From: Macrostomum hystrix
Taxonomy: Eukaryota > Platyhelminthes > Macrostomidae
Direction: 5' to 3'
DNA length: 64,000 nt
Assembly (NCBI GenBank): GCA_950097015.1
Contig: CATNEN010000014.1
Coordinates: 2,108,001 to 2,172,000 of the forward strand
Part shown: piece after piece, positions 23,403 to 35,700 of the stretch
How positions within the stretch are numbered: the stretch's first letter is position 1
Layout of the letters: every line of letters begins with the position of its first letter
Notes under the pieces: generated by a model
What the model was told of the DNA's origin: nothing
What the model saw: the letters and a program-made list of their open reading frames with translations, nothing else
The model's database searches: none
Made by a program: the position numbers and the translations under genes

Positions 23403-24239
23403 TCACAAACATTTGCAGTACTTGCACTTGGGGTGGGCCCAGGATCCCCCTATAAAGTTTGTATGTAAACTTGGATCTTGTTGGTTGACAAAGGCAAGCC
23501 TATGGTTAACAACTGTATGGTTTGGTAGGGCCTGGTAGGCTTGCCAGCCATTGGTGATGATACAAGCAGCAGGCAGCATGGCAGCAACAGGCAGCATGGC
23601 AGTTGTTGGCGCCATGTTCAATCATGCCTAGGAGCAATGTTCCATTGTGGTACACCCCCTGGCATACATGCGCAACACCCGGCCGACCCGGCCGAACCGG
23701 CTGGGTGAAACGAGGGCCAAGCAAGGTAAGTCGCAAAAACCAATTGACCAAGCGCAAAAAAATCAAAGGGGGGACCAAGGGACAAAAAAGGAAGGCGTGA
23801 AGAAAAGGAAAAAGGGGAGAGAAAAAGAGAGCAAATGAGAGCAAACTAAGTTGTAAATAGAGCAATGAAATGAACTAAGTCGCAAATGAGAGCAACAAAT
23901 TAAGTCGCACAGCCGGCTAAGATTTGGGAGGTTGCGCATGTATGTGCCATTTCCTCCTGACTTGATTCCATTGACCAAAGGAGAGTGAAGTGCACTAGTT
24001 GAGTGAGCCCAATGTGGCTGCACTCAAAGATAGACCCTTTCTAGATGGAGCTCTGGCCATGGCAGGCATTGCAACTCCAAGAATTTGCCATCAATAACCC
24101 TTGGTGCCACTGTACATAGCCTTATGACCTGGCCACAGCACACAAGAGAGCTGACCAGCAGGTGGTGCTTGGGCAGCCAATTAATAGTTGCCCTGGTGTC
24201 CACCGTGTTGGCATGGATTGTCTGCAGGTTGCTTTGCAT
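23403..24239 (-). pseudogene. ISXO2/Merlin-like DDE transposase fragment split by MITE B
   Basis: On the minus strand, 23621-23403 encodes ITNGWQAYQALPNHTVVNH followed by FVNQQDPSLHTNFIGGSWAH, matching the C-terminal block of ISXO2-type (IS1595/Merlin) transposases (consensus roughly DGWxAYxxLP, VNHSxxFVxPxTGxHTxxIExxWxHxK). Upstream in another frame lies LLLGMIEHG, like the usual WVFGxxERG. MITE B copy 2 (23663-23944) interrupts it, and beyond the MITE only a diverged open frame (24239-24024) remains. The expected acidic active-site residues are not all visible. It is a degenerate relic. Confidence 0.5.
23663..23944 (-). mobile_element. MITE B copy 2 (282 bp), inverted
   Basis: Same length, ends (CATACATGCGCAAC...GTTGCGCATGTATG) and interior as the copy at 20166-20447, in opposite orientation. 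No intact target duplication is visible; the flanks are CCCCCTGG and TGCCATTT. It sits in the ISXO2-like fragment. Confidence 0.85.
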
Positions 24240-24459
24240 AGTAAATAGTTAGTGAGTGGGTCAACTTCATTTGGTGGAATAATGTTTGTAGGTGCTGGGG
24301 CCTGCCAGTCATGGTTTAGAGTTTAGAGAGTGAAGAGGTATAAAGTGTAAAGAATTGAAACCCTGGACTTTTTACCATAGGCACCCTTTATAGTGCCATG
24401 TAAGGATGCATTTCATGACTCTTGCCACATCATGATAATCAGAAATTCAAATTCATATG

Positions 24460-25748
24460 CAGTGTTGGGCAAGTTACTTTAAAAAAGTAACTTCCGGTTA
24501 AGTAACTTCCGGTTCTAAAGAAAGTAACTTCCGGTAGTAGTTCCGGTACCGGCACTCGAAAAAAAAGTAACTTCCGGTTCTTCGGCACCGGTACTTTCTA
24601 CTTTTGAAAAATCGCGTGTTAAAGAAGGGCTTAATTATATTTTTATTATTAAAAAACTAATAATAACATGCCTTTGCAACTGCCAACTTGTCTAGAGTAA
24701 AACCAAGTGAAAATGATTAAATGAAATTATTGAAAACGAAAAATGAATTTCTGAAAACCTATATTTTTATAGTTTTTGCTTCTTTTTCCAGCACTAAGGT
24801 TCAATCCTTGCTGTGGCAGAACTTTACCAATTACCACTCAAAAGTTTGGCCTGCGCAACTAAAAAAGCTGAAAAAAAATTAGATTTGCATGTATTTTACA
24901 CCATAACATTACATTAAGTTTAAATTTGAATAAAGCGTGCGCAAATAGACTAAACGTGATCAGTAAAAAATGAAAATTCGAAAATTGAAAAATCGCGCCT
25001 CTGTTTGACGATAATTCGCGCCTGCCCTCAGAAATCGCATATTCGCGCCTCAATCACACCACTGAATAACTAACAACACAAGTCTTACAAACTAATGACA
25101 TAAAGTGACAACTCTAAAAAAGTGGAAAGAGTAGCTCTAGTGGCGCTGCTGCCCTGCTGATAATTAACTTTATTAATTCAATAACCTTTTAAGCCCTGAA
25201 AAAACTACTTTGACATTTAGACAATTTAGCCTAGGTTAACAGCTGAGAAAAAAAGTTTGCATGCTTCTTAAAAGGAACCCCCGTAATTTAAACTTGAAAG
25301 CTTTAGCACTAGTGTAAAAGCTAGATATAGACAGTCATGTTGTCACAATTCACATCAAATGCCTGTTGCCGCGAAGTAGTACAAGGCGGTTTAGTGTCGC
25401 GTCGGCAAGAGGTGCTCGCTTTGCTCGAATTAAAAATTTAATTTTTTAAAGAACCAAAAAGTTGTTAAAATTCACCAACTAAATAAAATTCAAAATTTCT
25501 CGGCATTTCTTACGACATTATGAACTGATGATATGAAAATTCTTTCAATTTGTATGTTTTCTTTACTTTCTTTCTCTTTTTTCTCTGCATTTAAAAAAGT
25601 GCCGGAAGTACCGGACTTAACAAAAAGTAACTTCCGATACCCTAGTCCGGCACTACAAAAAAAAAGAACCGGAAAAAAGTGCCGCTTTAAAAAACAGTAA
25701 CTTCCGGCACAAAAAGTGCCGGAAGTGCCGGAAGGTTGCCCAACACTG
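24460..25748. mobile_element. Non-autonomous hAT-like element (1289 bp) with exact 8-bp target duplication
   Basis: Ends CAGTGTTGGGCAA and TTGCCCAACACTG, flanked by an exact 8-bp direct repeat, TTCATATG, at 24452-24459 and 25749-25756. Both subterminal regions are packed with AGTAACTTCCGG and GTGCCGGAAG words in opposite orientation, a possible transposase-binding array. The interior is AT-rich with no transposase. Confidence 0.85.
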
Positions 25749-26002
25749 TTCATATGTATACCATGTGTGCAATTTCAAAAAAACATTTTAAAATAATTTA
25801 ACAAATGAAAAAAAGCAAAGTCATTTATTAGTGCAACTTTGGTTTCAAATTGTGCAATGTTGTTGTACAGTAAAGTAAATTCACAAGCTTTATATGACGT
25901 TTTGTTGTTTCTTACATATATATATTATTTTTTGTTTACATATTGCTCTTTGTAACTGTTTATTATAAACATATATATATGTGTGTTTTTAATTAAAAAT
26001 AA

Positions 26003-26049
26003 CCAGTGAGGAGGCAATTCTGCCCATTTCGTTGACTCCTGAGCATACC
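26003..26049 (-). mobile_element. SINE family 1 fragment
   Basis: GAGGAGGCAATTCTGCCC followed by ATTTCGTTGACTCCTGAGCA matches the 3' half of the family 1 SINE (compare 8257-8303 and 39813-39850). Head and tail are missing. Confidence 0.6.
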
Positions 26050-26523
26050 TAAGATTTTTACATGTATTCATTGCAATAAGATTGTTGGCATAACTACCTA
26101 ATAATGCCCCCTCAACAGCAAGCAGATTCATTCAAAGGTAACAGTGGCAAGTTATCTCGTATTTCCAGTTAGAAAAATTGACAAATTATAAAAAAAATTA
26201 GTAGAATATAGCAAATTATTTACCACATATATCTGTAGATAGTTTTAAATTAATGTTTGTTTTATTTTATGACATTTTATTCATGCCTACAATTGCATTC
26301 TGCAGTTGAGGCCAAGATTGAAGACATTCAGTTAAATATGTTGATCTAAATCACCATAGATTATAAGCTCTGTGACAAATTCAGCATGCAATTTTTGAAT
26401 TTCTGAAAAGTATGTAAATTATCTTATAGATGTATTTACACTATTTATACTAAAATACAAAGCATTCCCCAACTGCAGTTGGCCATGGATTAGCAATCAT
26501 TGCCTATTGAACTTTCAGCAGCA
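26050..26523. other. 5' flank of ALG10
   Basis: AT-rich and without coding potential. A pyrimidine-AG acceptor (GAACTTTCAG) lies just before the start codon, suggesting an upstream non-coding exon or a spliced-leader site. Confidence 0.4.
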
Positions 26524-28720
26524 ATGCCAGGCCAGCCAGCCGCACACCCTGACAGATCTCACCTGCTGCTGCTGGCAGAGCTGCTAGTTTTCTGCCTAGG
26601 TCTGGCCGGCTGCCTGACTATGCAGCTGGACCGGGTGCAGCCCCATGCCTACATGGACGAAATCTTTCATGTGCCCATGGCGCAGAAGTACTGCCGCGGC
26701 GTCTACACCGAGTGGGACCCGAAGATCACCACCCCACCTGGCCTCTATGCCCTCTCTAGCGGGATCCTGCGATTGGTTTCCATGGCAACTGGCAATTCAG
26801 AAGACTCATGCAGCGTGTTTCGCTTGCGACTCACAAATCTAGTGTACTTTCTCATCAGCTTCCTGTCATTGTACGGCATTCTGTCCTCGCCGCGTCACTA
26901 TGACGTCATCAACCATGCCGATGAATCGAGTGGAAAAGTGGGCATGCCGGAGCCGCGGACTCGCATCTTGAAAGCCTTCTGCCTTTCGCTGCTCCCGGTG
27001 TCGTTTTTCTTTGTCAGCCTGTTCTACACCGACCAGGCGTCCGTGGCCTGCTTGCTGGCTGCCTACTTTATGCAGCTGAATGAGCACCGCCTTCTGGCCG
27101 GCCTCCTCGGCTGCCTGGCCGTCGCCTGTCGCCAGACCAACGCCGTATGGCTGCTGTTCTTCCTGGGCGCCGAGCTGGACATAGCCTGGCGGGCGAGACT
27201 GCGTGGGCTGGCGAAGCGACAGGAGGAGCCGGGACAGGCTGCTACAGGTGAGTGGGGAGTGACCTTTAATGCTTTTTGAGCTCTTATAATCTGCCGATAG
27301 TAGCTGGCCAACTCTTGCTCATGCTCAACTCTGATCATGACGAACCCTACTCATTACCAAACCTGCTCATGACCAAATTGACCAACCCTGCTCATTACTA
27401 ACCCTGCTTATAACCAACCCTGCTCATGACCAACCCTGCTCATTACCAACCCTGCTCATTACCAACCCTGCTCATGACCAACCCTGCTTATTACCAACCC
27501 TGCTCATTACCAACCCTGCTCATTACCAACCCTGCTCATGACCAACCCTGCTCATGACCAACCCTGCTCATTACCAACCCTGCTCATTACCAACCCTGCT
27601 CATGACCAACCCTGCTCATGACCAACCCTGCTCATTACCAACCCTGCTCATTGCCAACCCTGCTCATGACCAACCCTGCTCATTATAAAATATGCTCATG
27701 ACCAACCCTGATCATTACCAACCCTGCTCATTACCAACCCTGCTTATTATAAAATATGCTCATAACCAAACCATACAAACCCAGTCTCAATCTCAAATTA
27801 TCCTCTCTGCTTTCGCCTTCCACAGTCGAAGCCGCCCCGTCGCTCTGGTCGGAGGTCTTGGCGGTGCTGTCGCACCCGGCCCAGTTCCTTGCCACCGGCT
27901 GCCGCGTGGCCGTCCAGTCCTGGCCGCTGGTGACGGCTCTGGCCGGCTTTGCCGTCTTCGTCAGGATTAACGACGGCGTTGCCCTTGGCGACCGATCGGC
28001 CCACACCGCCCGATTGCACGGCCCGCAGGCACTGTACTTTCTGGCCTTCGCCGTCGTCATGCACCCAGCGGCGCTGTTCCGCACCCTGTGGCAGGCGGCG
28101 ATTGCGCCGGGACCGTCGAAGTTGCGCTGGCTGCGGCAGACGGCCCCGCCTCTGCTGGCGCTGAGCGGCCTGGCATGCCTGGCTGTCAGGTAAGACTGGG
28201 CACTGGGCGTCACGTCATCGGGATCTCTCCCAGATGTACCTGCCCCGATCCAAGGCTACAAGGTCTTGGTCACCCATCTCACTCCCATTGATTTTCTATA
28301 CTTATTTGCAGGTATCAGACCTACGAGCATCCCTACCTGTTGGCGGACAATCGCCACCTGACCTTCTACGTCTGGCAGCGGGTTTACCAGCGCCACTGGG
28401 CCGTCCGCTACCTGCTGGTGCCCGCCTACGCGGCCGCCCTCGTCTCCTACTGGCGGGCCGTGCCCCGCTCCGGCCTGTTCCGCCTGGCCCTGCTGGCCTG
28501 CACCTGCTTGGCACTGGTGCCCGCCGCGCTCATCGAGCCGCGCTACTTCATCGCCCCCTGGCTTCTCTGGCGAATCAGCGCCACCCGGCACGACTCCAGC
28601 AGCAGCCTCCTGTTCGAGACCGCCTACTTCGCCGGCATCAACGCCGCCACCTACTGGCTGTTCCTCAATCGGCCCTTCCACTGGGCCGGCCTGGCGGAAC
28701 CACAGCGCTTCATCTGGTAG
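26524..28720 (+). CDS. ALG10: ALG10 alpha-1,2-glucosyltransferase
   Basis: Three exons, 26524-27247, 27826-28189 and 28312-28720, joined in phases 1 and 2, encode 498 residues (human ALG10 473). ALG10 adds the last glucose to the dolichol-linked oligosaccharide in the endoplasmic reticulum before N-glycosylation. The conserved start is clear: YMDEIFHVPMAQKYC, then EWDPKITTPPGLYALS. Exon 2 has INDGVALGDRSAH and FLAFAVVMHP, and exon 3 YEHPYLLADNRHLTFYVWQR and LVPAALIEPRYFI, all family signatures. Many hydrophobic segments fit a multi-pass membrane enzyme. The ATG was chosen as the first in frame, 13 bases after a splice acceptor. Intron 1 holds a 16-bp minisatellite, and another array begins within 30 bases of the stop. 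Confidence 0.92.
27340..27770 (+). repeat. Minisatellite, 16-bp unit, ALG10 intron 1
   Basis: About 26 copies of ACCAACCCTGCTCATG, alternating with CTCATT, and a few ATAAAATATGCTCATG variants at the right edge. Confidence 0.9.
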
Positions 28721-28744
28721 CCCGGCTCATTGCAGTGCCCGTAT

Positions 28745-29322
28745 GCCCCACCTATTTCTGCTTCCCCACCTGTTTCTGCTTCCCCACCTGTCTCTATTTC
28801 CCCACCTGTTTCTGCTTCCCCACCTGTCTCTACTTCCCCACCTGTTTCTGCTTCCCCACCTGTCTCTATTTCCCCACCTGTTTCTGCTTCCCCACCTGTT
28901 TCTGCTTCCCCACCTGTCTCTATTTCCCCACCTGTTTCTGCTTCCCAACCAGTTTCTGCTTCCCCACCTGCCTCTACTTCCCCACCTGTTTCTGCTTCCC
29001 CACCTGTCTCTACTTCCCCACCTGTTTCTGCTTCCCCACCTGTCTCTACTTCCCCACCTGTTTCTGCTTCCCCACCTGTCTCTACTTCCCCACCTGTCTC
29101 TACTTCCCCACCTGTTTCTGCTTCCCCACCTGTCTCTACTTCCCCACCTGTCTCTACTTCCCCACCTGTTTCTGCTTCCCCTCCTATCTCTACTTCCCCA
29201 CCTGTTTCTGCTTCCCCTCCTATCTCTACTTCCCCACCTGTTTTTACTTCCCAACCAGTTTCTGCTTCCCCACCTGTTTCTGCTTCCTCACCTGTTTCTG
29301 CTTCTCTACCTGTTCCTGTCTT
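28745..29322 (+). repeat. Minisatellite, 18-bp unit, after ALG10
   Basis: About 32 copies of CCCACCTGTTTCTGCTTC, with CCTGTCTCTACTTC and CCTATCTCTACTTC variants. As 18 is divisible by three, long open frames appear on both strands; they are artefacts. The array probably lies in the 3' untranslated region. Confidence 0.93.
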
Positions 29323-29720
29323 GTAATTCCCAGTTTTTAACTCTAGTCTCGCACTGTCGCATATTGCGAATTTCTTAATTAAACTAGTTATGTTCTCAAT
29401 CGAGTTGTTCAGACTGTGCCCGCAATATTCCTGTTTGTAAATGTTCAAACCTCTTCCAGGTGTTTGTAAGCCATTCTAGCAAGACTCAGTGTTATCTGTT
29501 TGTTCTCTGGTTCTGGGTTGTAGAAATGAGTCACAAATAGATCGCTGTTTAAATCCATTTTTGTTGCCAAGCGCACATTAATACTACATTACTGTGCGGC
29601 CATTCGTTTTTCTAAACCGTCAGTTCCTATTGTTATTGATTTATTGTAGTAAGAAGCGATCAGCTTGTGTTATCAGTATAATTGACAAGTGAGTATTGTG
29701 TTAAATGTCATGCATTGCAG
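29323..29720 (+). other. Intergenic DNA between ALG10 and DDX55
   Basis: No gene is recognised. The first exon and start codon of DDX55 should lie here or further upstream, but no candidate fits the phase required by the acceptor at 29719-29720. Confidence 0.35.
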
Positions 29721-29738
29721 CTAGCCAAGTCTCTAAAT

Positions 29739-29775
<37 letters not shown>

Positions 29776-32700
29776 GCTGGCAGCTGGACGGTGTGCAGCT
29801 GTCCGCTGCGGCACATTCAGCCATTGCCTCGCTTGGCTTTGCATCGCCGACTCCGGTTCAGCGGGCCTGCATTCCGCTGCTCCTCAGCCACAAGGATGTG
29901 GCTGCCGAGGCCGTCACGGGCTCCGGCAAGACCCTGGCCTTCCTGCTGCCGGCGCTGGAGCTGCTGGCCCGCCGGCCGGAGCCCTGGGGACGCGGCGAGA
30001 CCGGCGCCGTTGTTGTGGCCCCCACCGCTGAGCTGGCCAGGCAGGTGAGCGGCGTGCTGGACGCCCTGCTGGTCCACTACCCGCCAGGCATGAACCAGCT
30101 GCTGCTCACCAAGGGCTGCTCACAGACTGAGGTTGAGCAGTCCCTGGCCAAGGTGAGCTGGCTGATAATCAGTTTGCTATTCCTGTTAATTAAACTGGGA
30201 TAACAGTCGGTAATCAGATTGGGATTACAGTCGGTAATCAGATTGGGATTACAGTCGGTAATCAGAGTGGGATTACAGTCGGTAATCAGAGTGGGATTAC
30301 AGTCGGTAATCAGAGTGGGATTACAGTCGGTAATCAGATTGGGATTACAGTCGGTAATCAGATTGGGATTACAGTCGGTAAGCAGATTGGGATTACAGTC
30401 GGTAATCAGAGTGGGATTACAGTCGGTAAGCAGATTGGGATTACAGTCGGTAATCAGAGTGGGATTACAGTCGGTAATCAGAGTGGGATTACAGTCGGTA
30501 AGCAGATTGGGATTACAGTCGGTAAGCAGATTGGGATTACAGTCGGTAATCAGAGTGGGATTACAGTCGGTAAGCAGATTGGGATTACAGTCGGTAATCA
30601 GAGTGGGATTACAGTCGGTAATCAGAGTGGGATTACAGTCGGTAATCAGAGTGGGATTACAGTCGGTAATCAGATTGGGATTACAGTCGGTAATCAGAGT
30701 GGGATTACAGTCGGTAATCAGAGTGGGATTACAGTCGGTAATCAGATTGGGATTACAGTCGGTAATCAGATTGGGATTACAGTCGGTAATCAGAGTGGGA
30801 TTACAGTCGGTAATCAGAGTGGGATTACAGTCGGTAATCAGAGTGGGATTACAGTCGGTAATCAGATTGGGATTACAGTCGGTAATCAGATTGGGATTAC
30901 AGTCGGTAATCAGAGTGGGATTACAGTCGGTAATCAGATTGGGATTACAGTCGGTAATCAGAGTGGGATTACAGTCGGTAATCAGATTGGGATTACAGTC
31001 GGTAATCAGAGTGGGATTACAGTCGGTAATCAGAGTGGGATTACAGTCGGTAATCAGAATTGGTCAACTCGCCAACCCGAAGGGCGCCACCTTTGTCGTG
31101 GCCACGCCGCGCCGTCTCGGCGACCTCCTTGAGTCGACCTGCTCAACCGGCGAGCGGCTCTGCTCCTCCCTGCGCTCCGTGGAGCTGCTGGTGCTGGACG
31201 AGGCGGACCGGCTGCTGCAGCGCGGGTTCCGGCCGGCCCTGGACGCGCTGCTCAGCCGCCTGCCGAAGCAGCGCCGAACCGGCCTTTTCTCGGCCACGCA
31301 GACTCGCGAGCTCGAGCAGCTGGTGCGGGCCGGCCTGCGGAATCCCGTCTCTGTGCGGGTCACCGAGAAGCTCGCCAGGGTGCCCGCCGGCCTCACCAAC
31401 CTCTACAGCGAGGTGACCGCCGACAAGAAGCTCGACTTCCTGTGCCGCTTCCTCTCTGAGCACGCCAAGAACCAGAAGGTAGAGCTGGGCTGGGCACCTC
31501 TTACTGGGTGAAGTGAGATTTATGTAAAAACGGGATTCTTCTGATTGAAACGGGATTCTTCTGATTGAAATGGGATTCTTCTGATTGAAATGGGATTCTT
31601 CTGATTGAAATGGGATTCTTCTGATTGAAATGGGATTCTTCTGATTGAAACGGGATTCTTCTGATTGAAACGGGATTCTTCTGATTGAAATGGGATTCTT
31701 CTGATTGAAATGGGATTCTTCTGATTGAAACGGGATTCTTCTGATTGAAACGGGATTCTTCTGATTGAAACGGGATTCTTCTGATTGAAACGGGATTCTT
31801 CTGATTGAAATGGGATTCTTCTGATTGAAACGGGATTCTTCTGATTGAAATGGGATTCTTCTGTTTGAAACGGGATTCTTCTGATTGAAACGGGATTCTT
31901 CTGATTGAAATGGGATTCTTCTGATTGAAACGGGATTCTTCTGATTGAAATGGGATTCTTCTGATTGAAATGGGATTCTTCTGATTGAAATGGGATTCTT
32001 CTGATTGAAATGGGATTCTTCTGATTGAAATGGGATTCTTCTGATTGAAATGGGATTCTTCTGATCGAAATGGGATTCTTCTGTTTGAAACGGGATTCTT
32101 CTGATTGAAATTGGATTCTTCTGATTAAAACGGGATTCTTCTGATTGAAATGGGATTCTTCTGATTGAAATGGGATTCTTCTGATTGAAATGGGATTCTT
32201 CTGATCGAAATGGGATTCTTCTGATTGAAATTGGATTCTTCTGATTGAAATTGGATTCTTCTGATTGAAACACGATTCTTCTGATTGAAACGGGATTCTT
32301 CTGATTGAAATGGGATTCTTCTGATTGAAACGGGATTCTTCTGATTGAAATGGGATTCTTCTGTTTGAAACGGGATTCTTCTGATTGAAATTGGATTCTT
32401 CTGATTGAAACGGGATTCTTCTGATTGAAATGGGATTCTTCTGATTGAAATGGGATTCTTCTGATTGAAACGGGATTCTTCTGATTGAAATGGGATTCTT
32501 CTGATTGAAACGGGATTCTTCTGATTGAAACGGGATTCTTCTGATTGAAACGGGATTCTTCTGATTGAAACGGGATTCTTCTGATTGAAACGGGATTCTT
32601 CTGATTGAAACGGGATTCTTCTGATTGAAATGGGATTCTTCTGATTGAAACGGGATTCTTCTGATTGAAATGGGATTCTTCTGATTGAAACGGGATTCTT

Positions 32701-35700
32701 CTGATTGAAACGGGATTCTTCTGATTGAAATGGGATTCTTCTGATTGAAATGGGATTCTTCTGATTGAAATGGGATTCTTCTGATTGAAATTGGATTCTT
32801 CTGATTGAAATGGGATTCTTCTGATTGAAACGGGATTCTTCTGATTGAAACGGGATTCTTCTGATTGAAACACGATTCTTCTGATTGAAATGGGATTCTT
32901 CTGATTGAAATGGGATTCTTCTGATTGAAATGGGATTCTTCTGATTGAAACGGGATTCTTCTGATTGAAATGGGATTCTTCTGATTGAAACGGGATTCTT
33001 CTGATTGAAACGGGATTCTTCTGATTGAAACGGGATTCTTCTGATTGAAACGGGATTCTTCTGATTGAAATGGGATTCTTCTGATTGAAACGGGATTCTT
33101 CTGATTGAAATGGGATTCTTCTGATTGAAACGGGATTCTTCTGATTGAAACGGGATTCTTCTGATTGAAATGGGATTCTTCTGATTGAAATGGGATTCTT
33201 CTGATCGAAATGGGATTCTTCTGTTTGAAACGGGATTCTTCTGATTGAAACGGGATTCTTCTGATTGAAATGGGATTCTTCTGATTGAAACGGGATTCTT
33301 CTGATTGAAACGGGATTCTTCTGATTGAAACGGGATTCTTCTGATTGAAACACGATTCTTCTGATTGAAATTGGATTCTTCTGATTGAAATGGGATTCTT
33401 CTGATTGAAATTGGATTCTTCTGATTGAAACGGGATTCTTCTGATTGAAACGGGATTCTTCTGATTGAAACGGGATTCTTCTGATTGAAACACGATTCTT
33501 CTGATTGAAATTGGATTCTTCTGATTGAAATGGGATTCTTCTGATTGAAACGGGATTCTTCTGATTGAAATGGGATTCTTCTGATTGAAATGGGATTCTT
33601 CTGATTGAAATGGGATTCTTCTGATTGAAATGGGATTCTTCTGATTGAAATGGGATTCTTCTGATTGAAATTGGATTCTTCTGATTGAAATGGGATTCTT
33701 CTGATTGAAACGGGATTCTTCTGATTGAAACGGGATTCTTCTGATTGAAACACGATTCTTCTGATTGAAATTGGATTCTTCTGATTGAAATGGGATTCTT
33801 CTGATTGAAACGGGATTCTTCTGATTGAAATGGGATTCTTCTGATTGAAATGGGATTCTTCTGATTGAAATGGGATTCTTCTGATTGAAATGGGATTCTT
33901 CTGATTGAAACGGGATTCTTCTGATTGAAATGGGATTCTTCTGATTGAAATGGGATTCTTCTGATTGAAACGGGATTCTTCTGATTGAAATGGGATTCTT
34001 CTGATTGAAACGGGATTCTTCTGATTGAAACGGGATTCTTCTGATTGAAACGGGATTCTTCTGATTGAAACGGGATTCTTCTGATTGAAATGGGATTCTT
34101 CTGATTGAAACGGGATTCTTCTGATTGAAATGGGATTCTTCTGATTGAAACGGGATTCTTCTGATTGAAACGGGATTCTTCTGATTGAAACGGGATTCTT
34201 CTGATTGAAACGGGATTCTTCTGATTGAAACGGGATTCTTCTGATTGAAATTGGATTCTTCTGATTGAAATGGGATTCTTCTGATTGAAATGGGATTCTT
34301 CCGCAGGTGCTGGTATTCGTTGCCACCTGCGCAGTCGCCGACTACCTGGCCAAGGCACTGCGCCGACTCCGTCCGGACCTGCCGCCTCTGTCTGCCATCC
34401 ACGGCCGCATGCGCCGCAAGCGCCGCTCTGTGTTCGCCGCCTTCGCCGCCTGCCGCGCCGGAGCTCTAGTCTGCACTGACGTCCTGGCCCGTGGCGTCGA
34501 CCTGCCCGACGTCGCCTGGGTGCTGCAGCTCGACCCGCCAACCAGCGCCGAGCATTTTGTTCACCGCTGCGGCCGCACCGCTCGCATCGGCCGGGAGGGC
34601 CGCGCGATGCTCCTGCTGCAGCCTCATGAGCTGGAATACGCCGAGTTCCTGCGACTCAACCAGGGCGTTGTGGTGAGGCCTCCTTAGTTCTGCTATTTTC
34701 TAAGCGATTAAGTGATTTATGATGCACGAGGTTGCTAGGTGCAACTCAAGAATCCAGGTGGGTTGCTAGGTGCAAATCAAGAATCCAGGTGGGTTGCTAG
34801 GTGCAACTCAAGAATCCAAGTGGGTTGCTAGGTGTAACTCAAGAATCCAGGTGGGTTGCTAGGTGCAAATCAAGAATCCAGGTGGGTTGCTAGGTGCAAA
34901 TCAAGAATCCAGGTGGGTTTCTAGGTGCAAATCAAGAATCCAAGTGGGTTGCTAGGTGCAACTCAAGAATCCAGGTGGGTTGCTAGGTGCAACTCAAGAA
35001 TCCAGGTGGGTTTCTAGGTGCAACTCAAGAATCCAGTTGGGTTGCTAGGTGCAACTCATGTATCCAGGTGGTTGCCAGGTGCAACTGAAGTACCCAGGTT
35101 GTTGTTAAGCGGTATCAACTTTTTACGCAGGTGGAGCGCCAGGAAGTGGCAGAGGCGGACAGTCTGGCTGACCTGGGGCCGCAGCTGCGCCAGCTGTGCA
35201 GCCGGGACCGCCTGCTGTGCGAGAAGTCCATCCGAGCCTTCGTCTCCTACGTGCAGTTCTACCGCAAGCACGAGTGCCGGCTGCTGTTCCGCCTGCGCGA
35301 CCTCAACATCGGCCGACTGGCTTCCGCCTACGGTCTGCTGCGCCTGCCTAGGATGCCCGAGCTGCGGCGCCTGCCCGTCACCGACTTCCAGCCAGTCGAG
35401 GGCGTCGACCTGAGCGCCATTCCCTACCTGGACCGCAGCGTGCGGCTGCAGCGGGAGATGCAGCAGAAGCAGCAACAGGTGCTGAACCCCATTTCTGAGC
35501 ATTAATCCTTCTTAGTCCCATTTTTAATAGAAATTCGGGACTCCTATTCCCGTTTACCATTTTGAGATCCCTACCCATTCCAACTCCCAATTGTGAAGCT
35601 CTTTTCTCCCCTCCAGCAGCAGCCGAAAGACGCCAAGGACGACCTGTCGGCGCTGCCCGCCTACCGGCGCCTGCGGATAGAGCGGCGGCGAGAGCGCGAG

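Noticed and set aside
28234-29448. Repeat proteins on both strands after ALG10
   Set aside because: They are produced by the 18-bp array; frames are open on both strands simultaneously, which real genes do not show.
31143-34541. Minus-strand open frames of 1132, 960 and 733 residues
   Set aside because: They are the 20-bp array of DDX55 intron 2 read in three frames. The unit has no stop on that strand in any phase, and the flanks are antisense to helicase exons.
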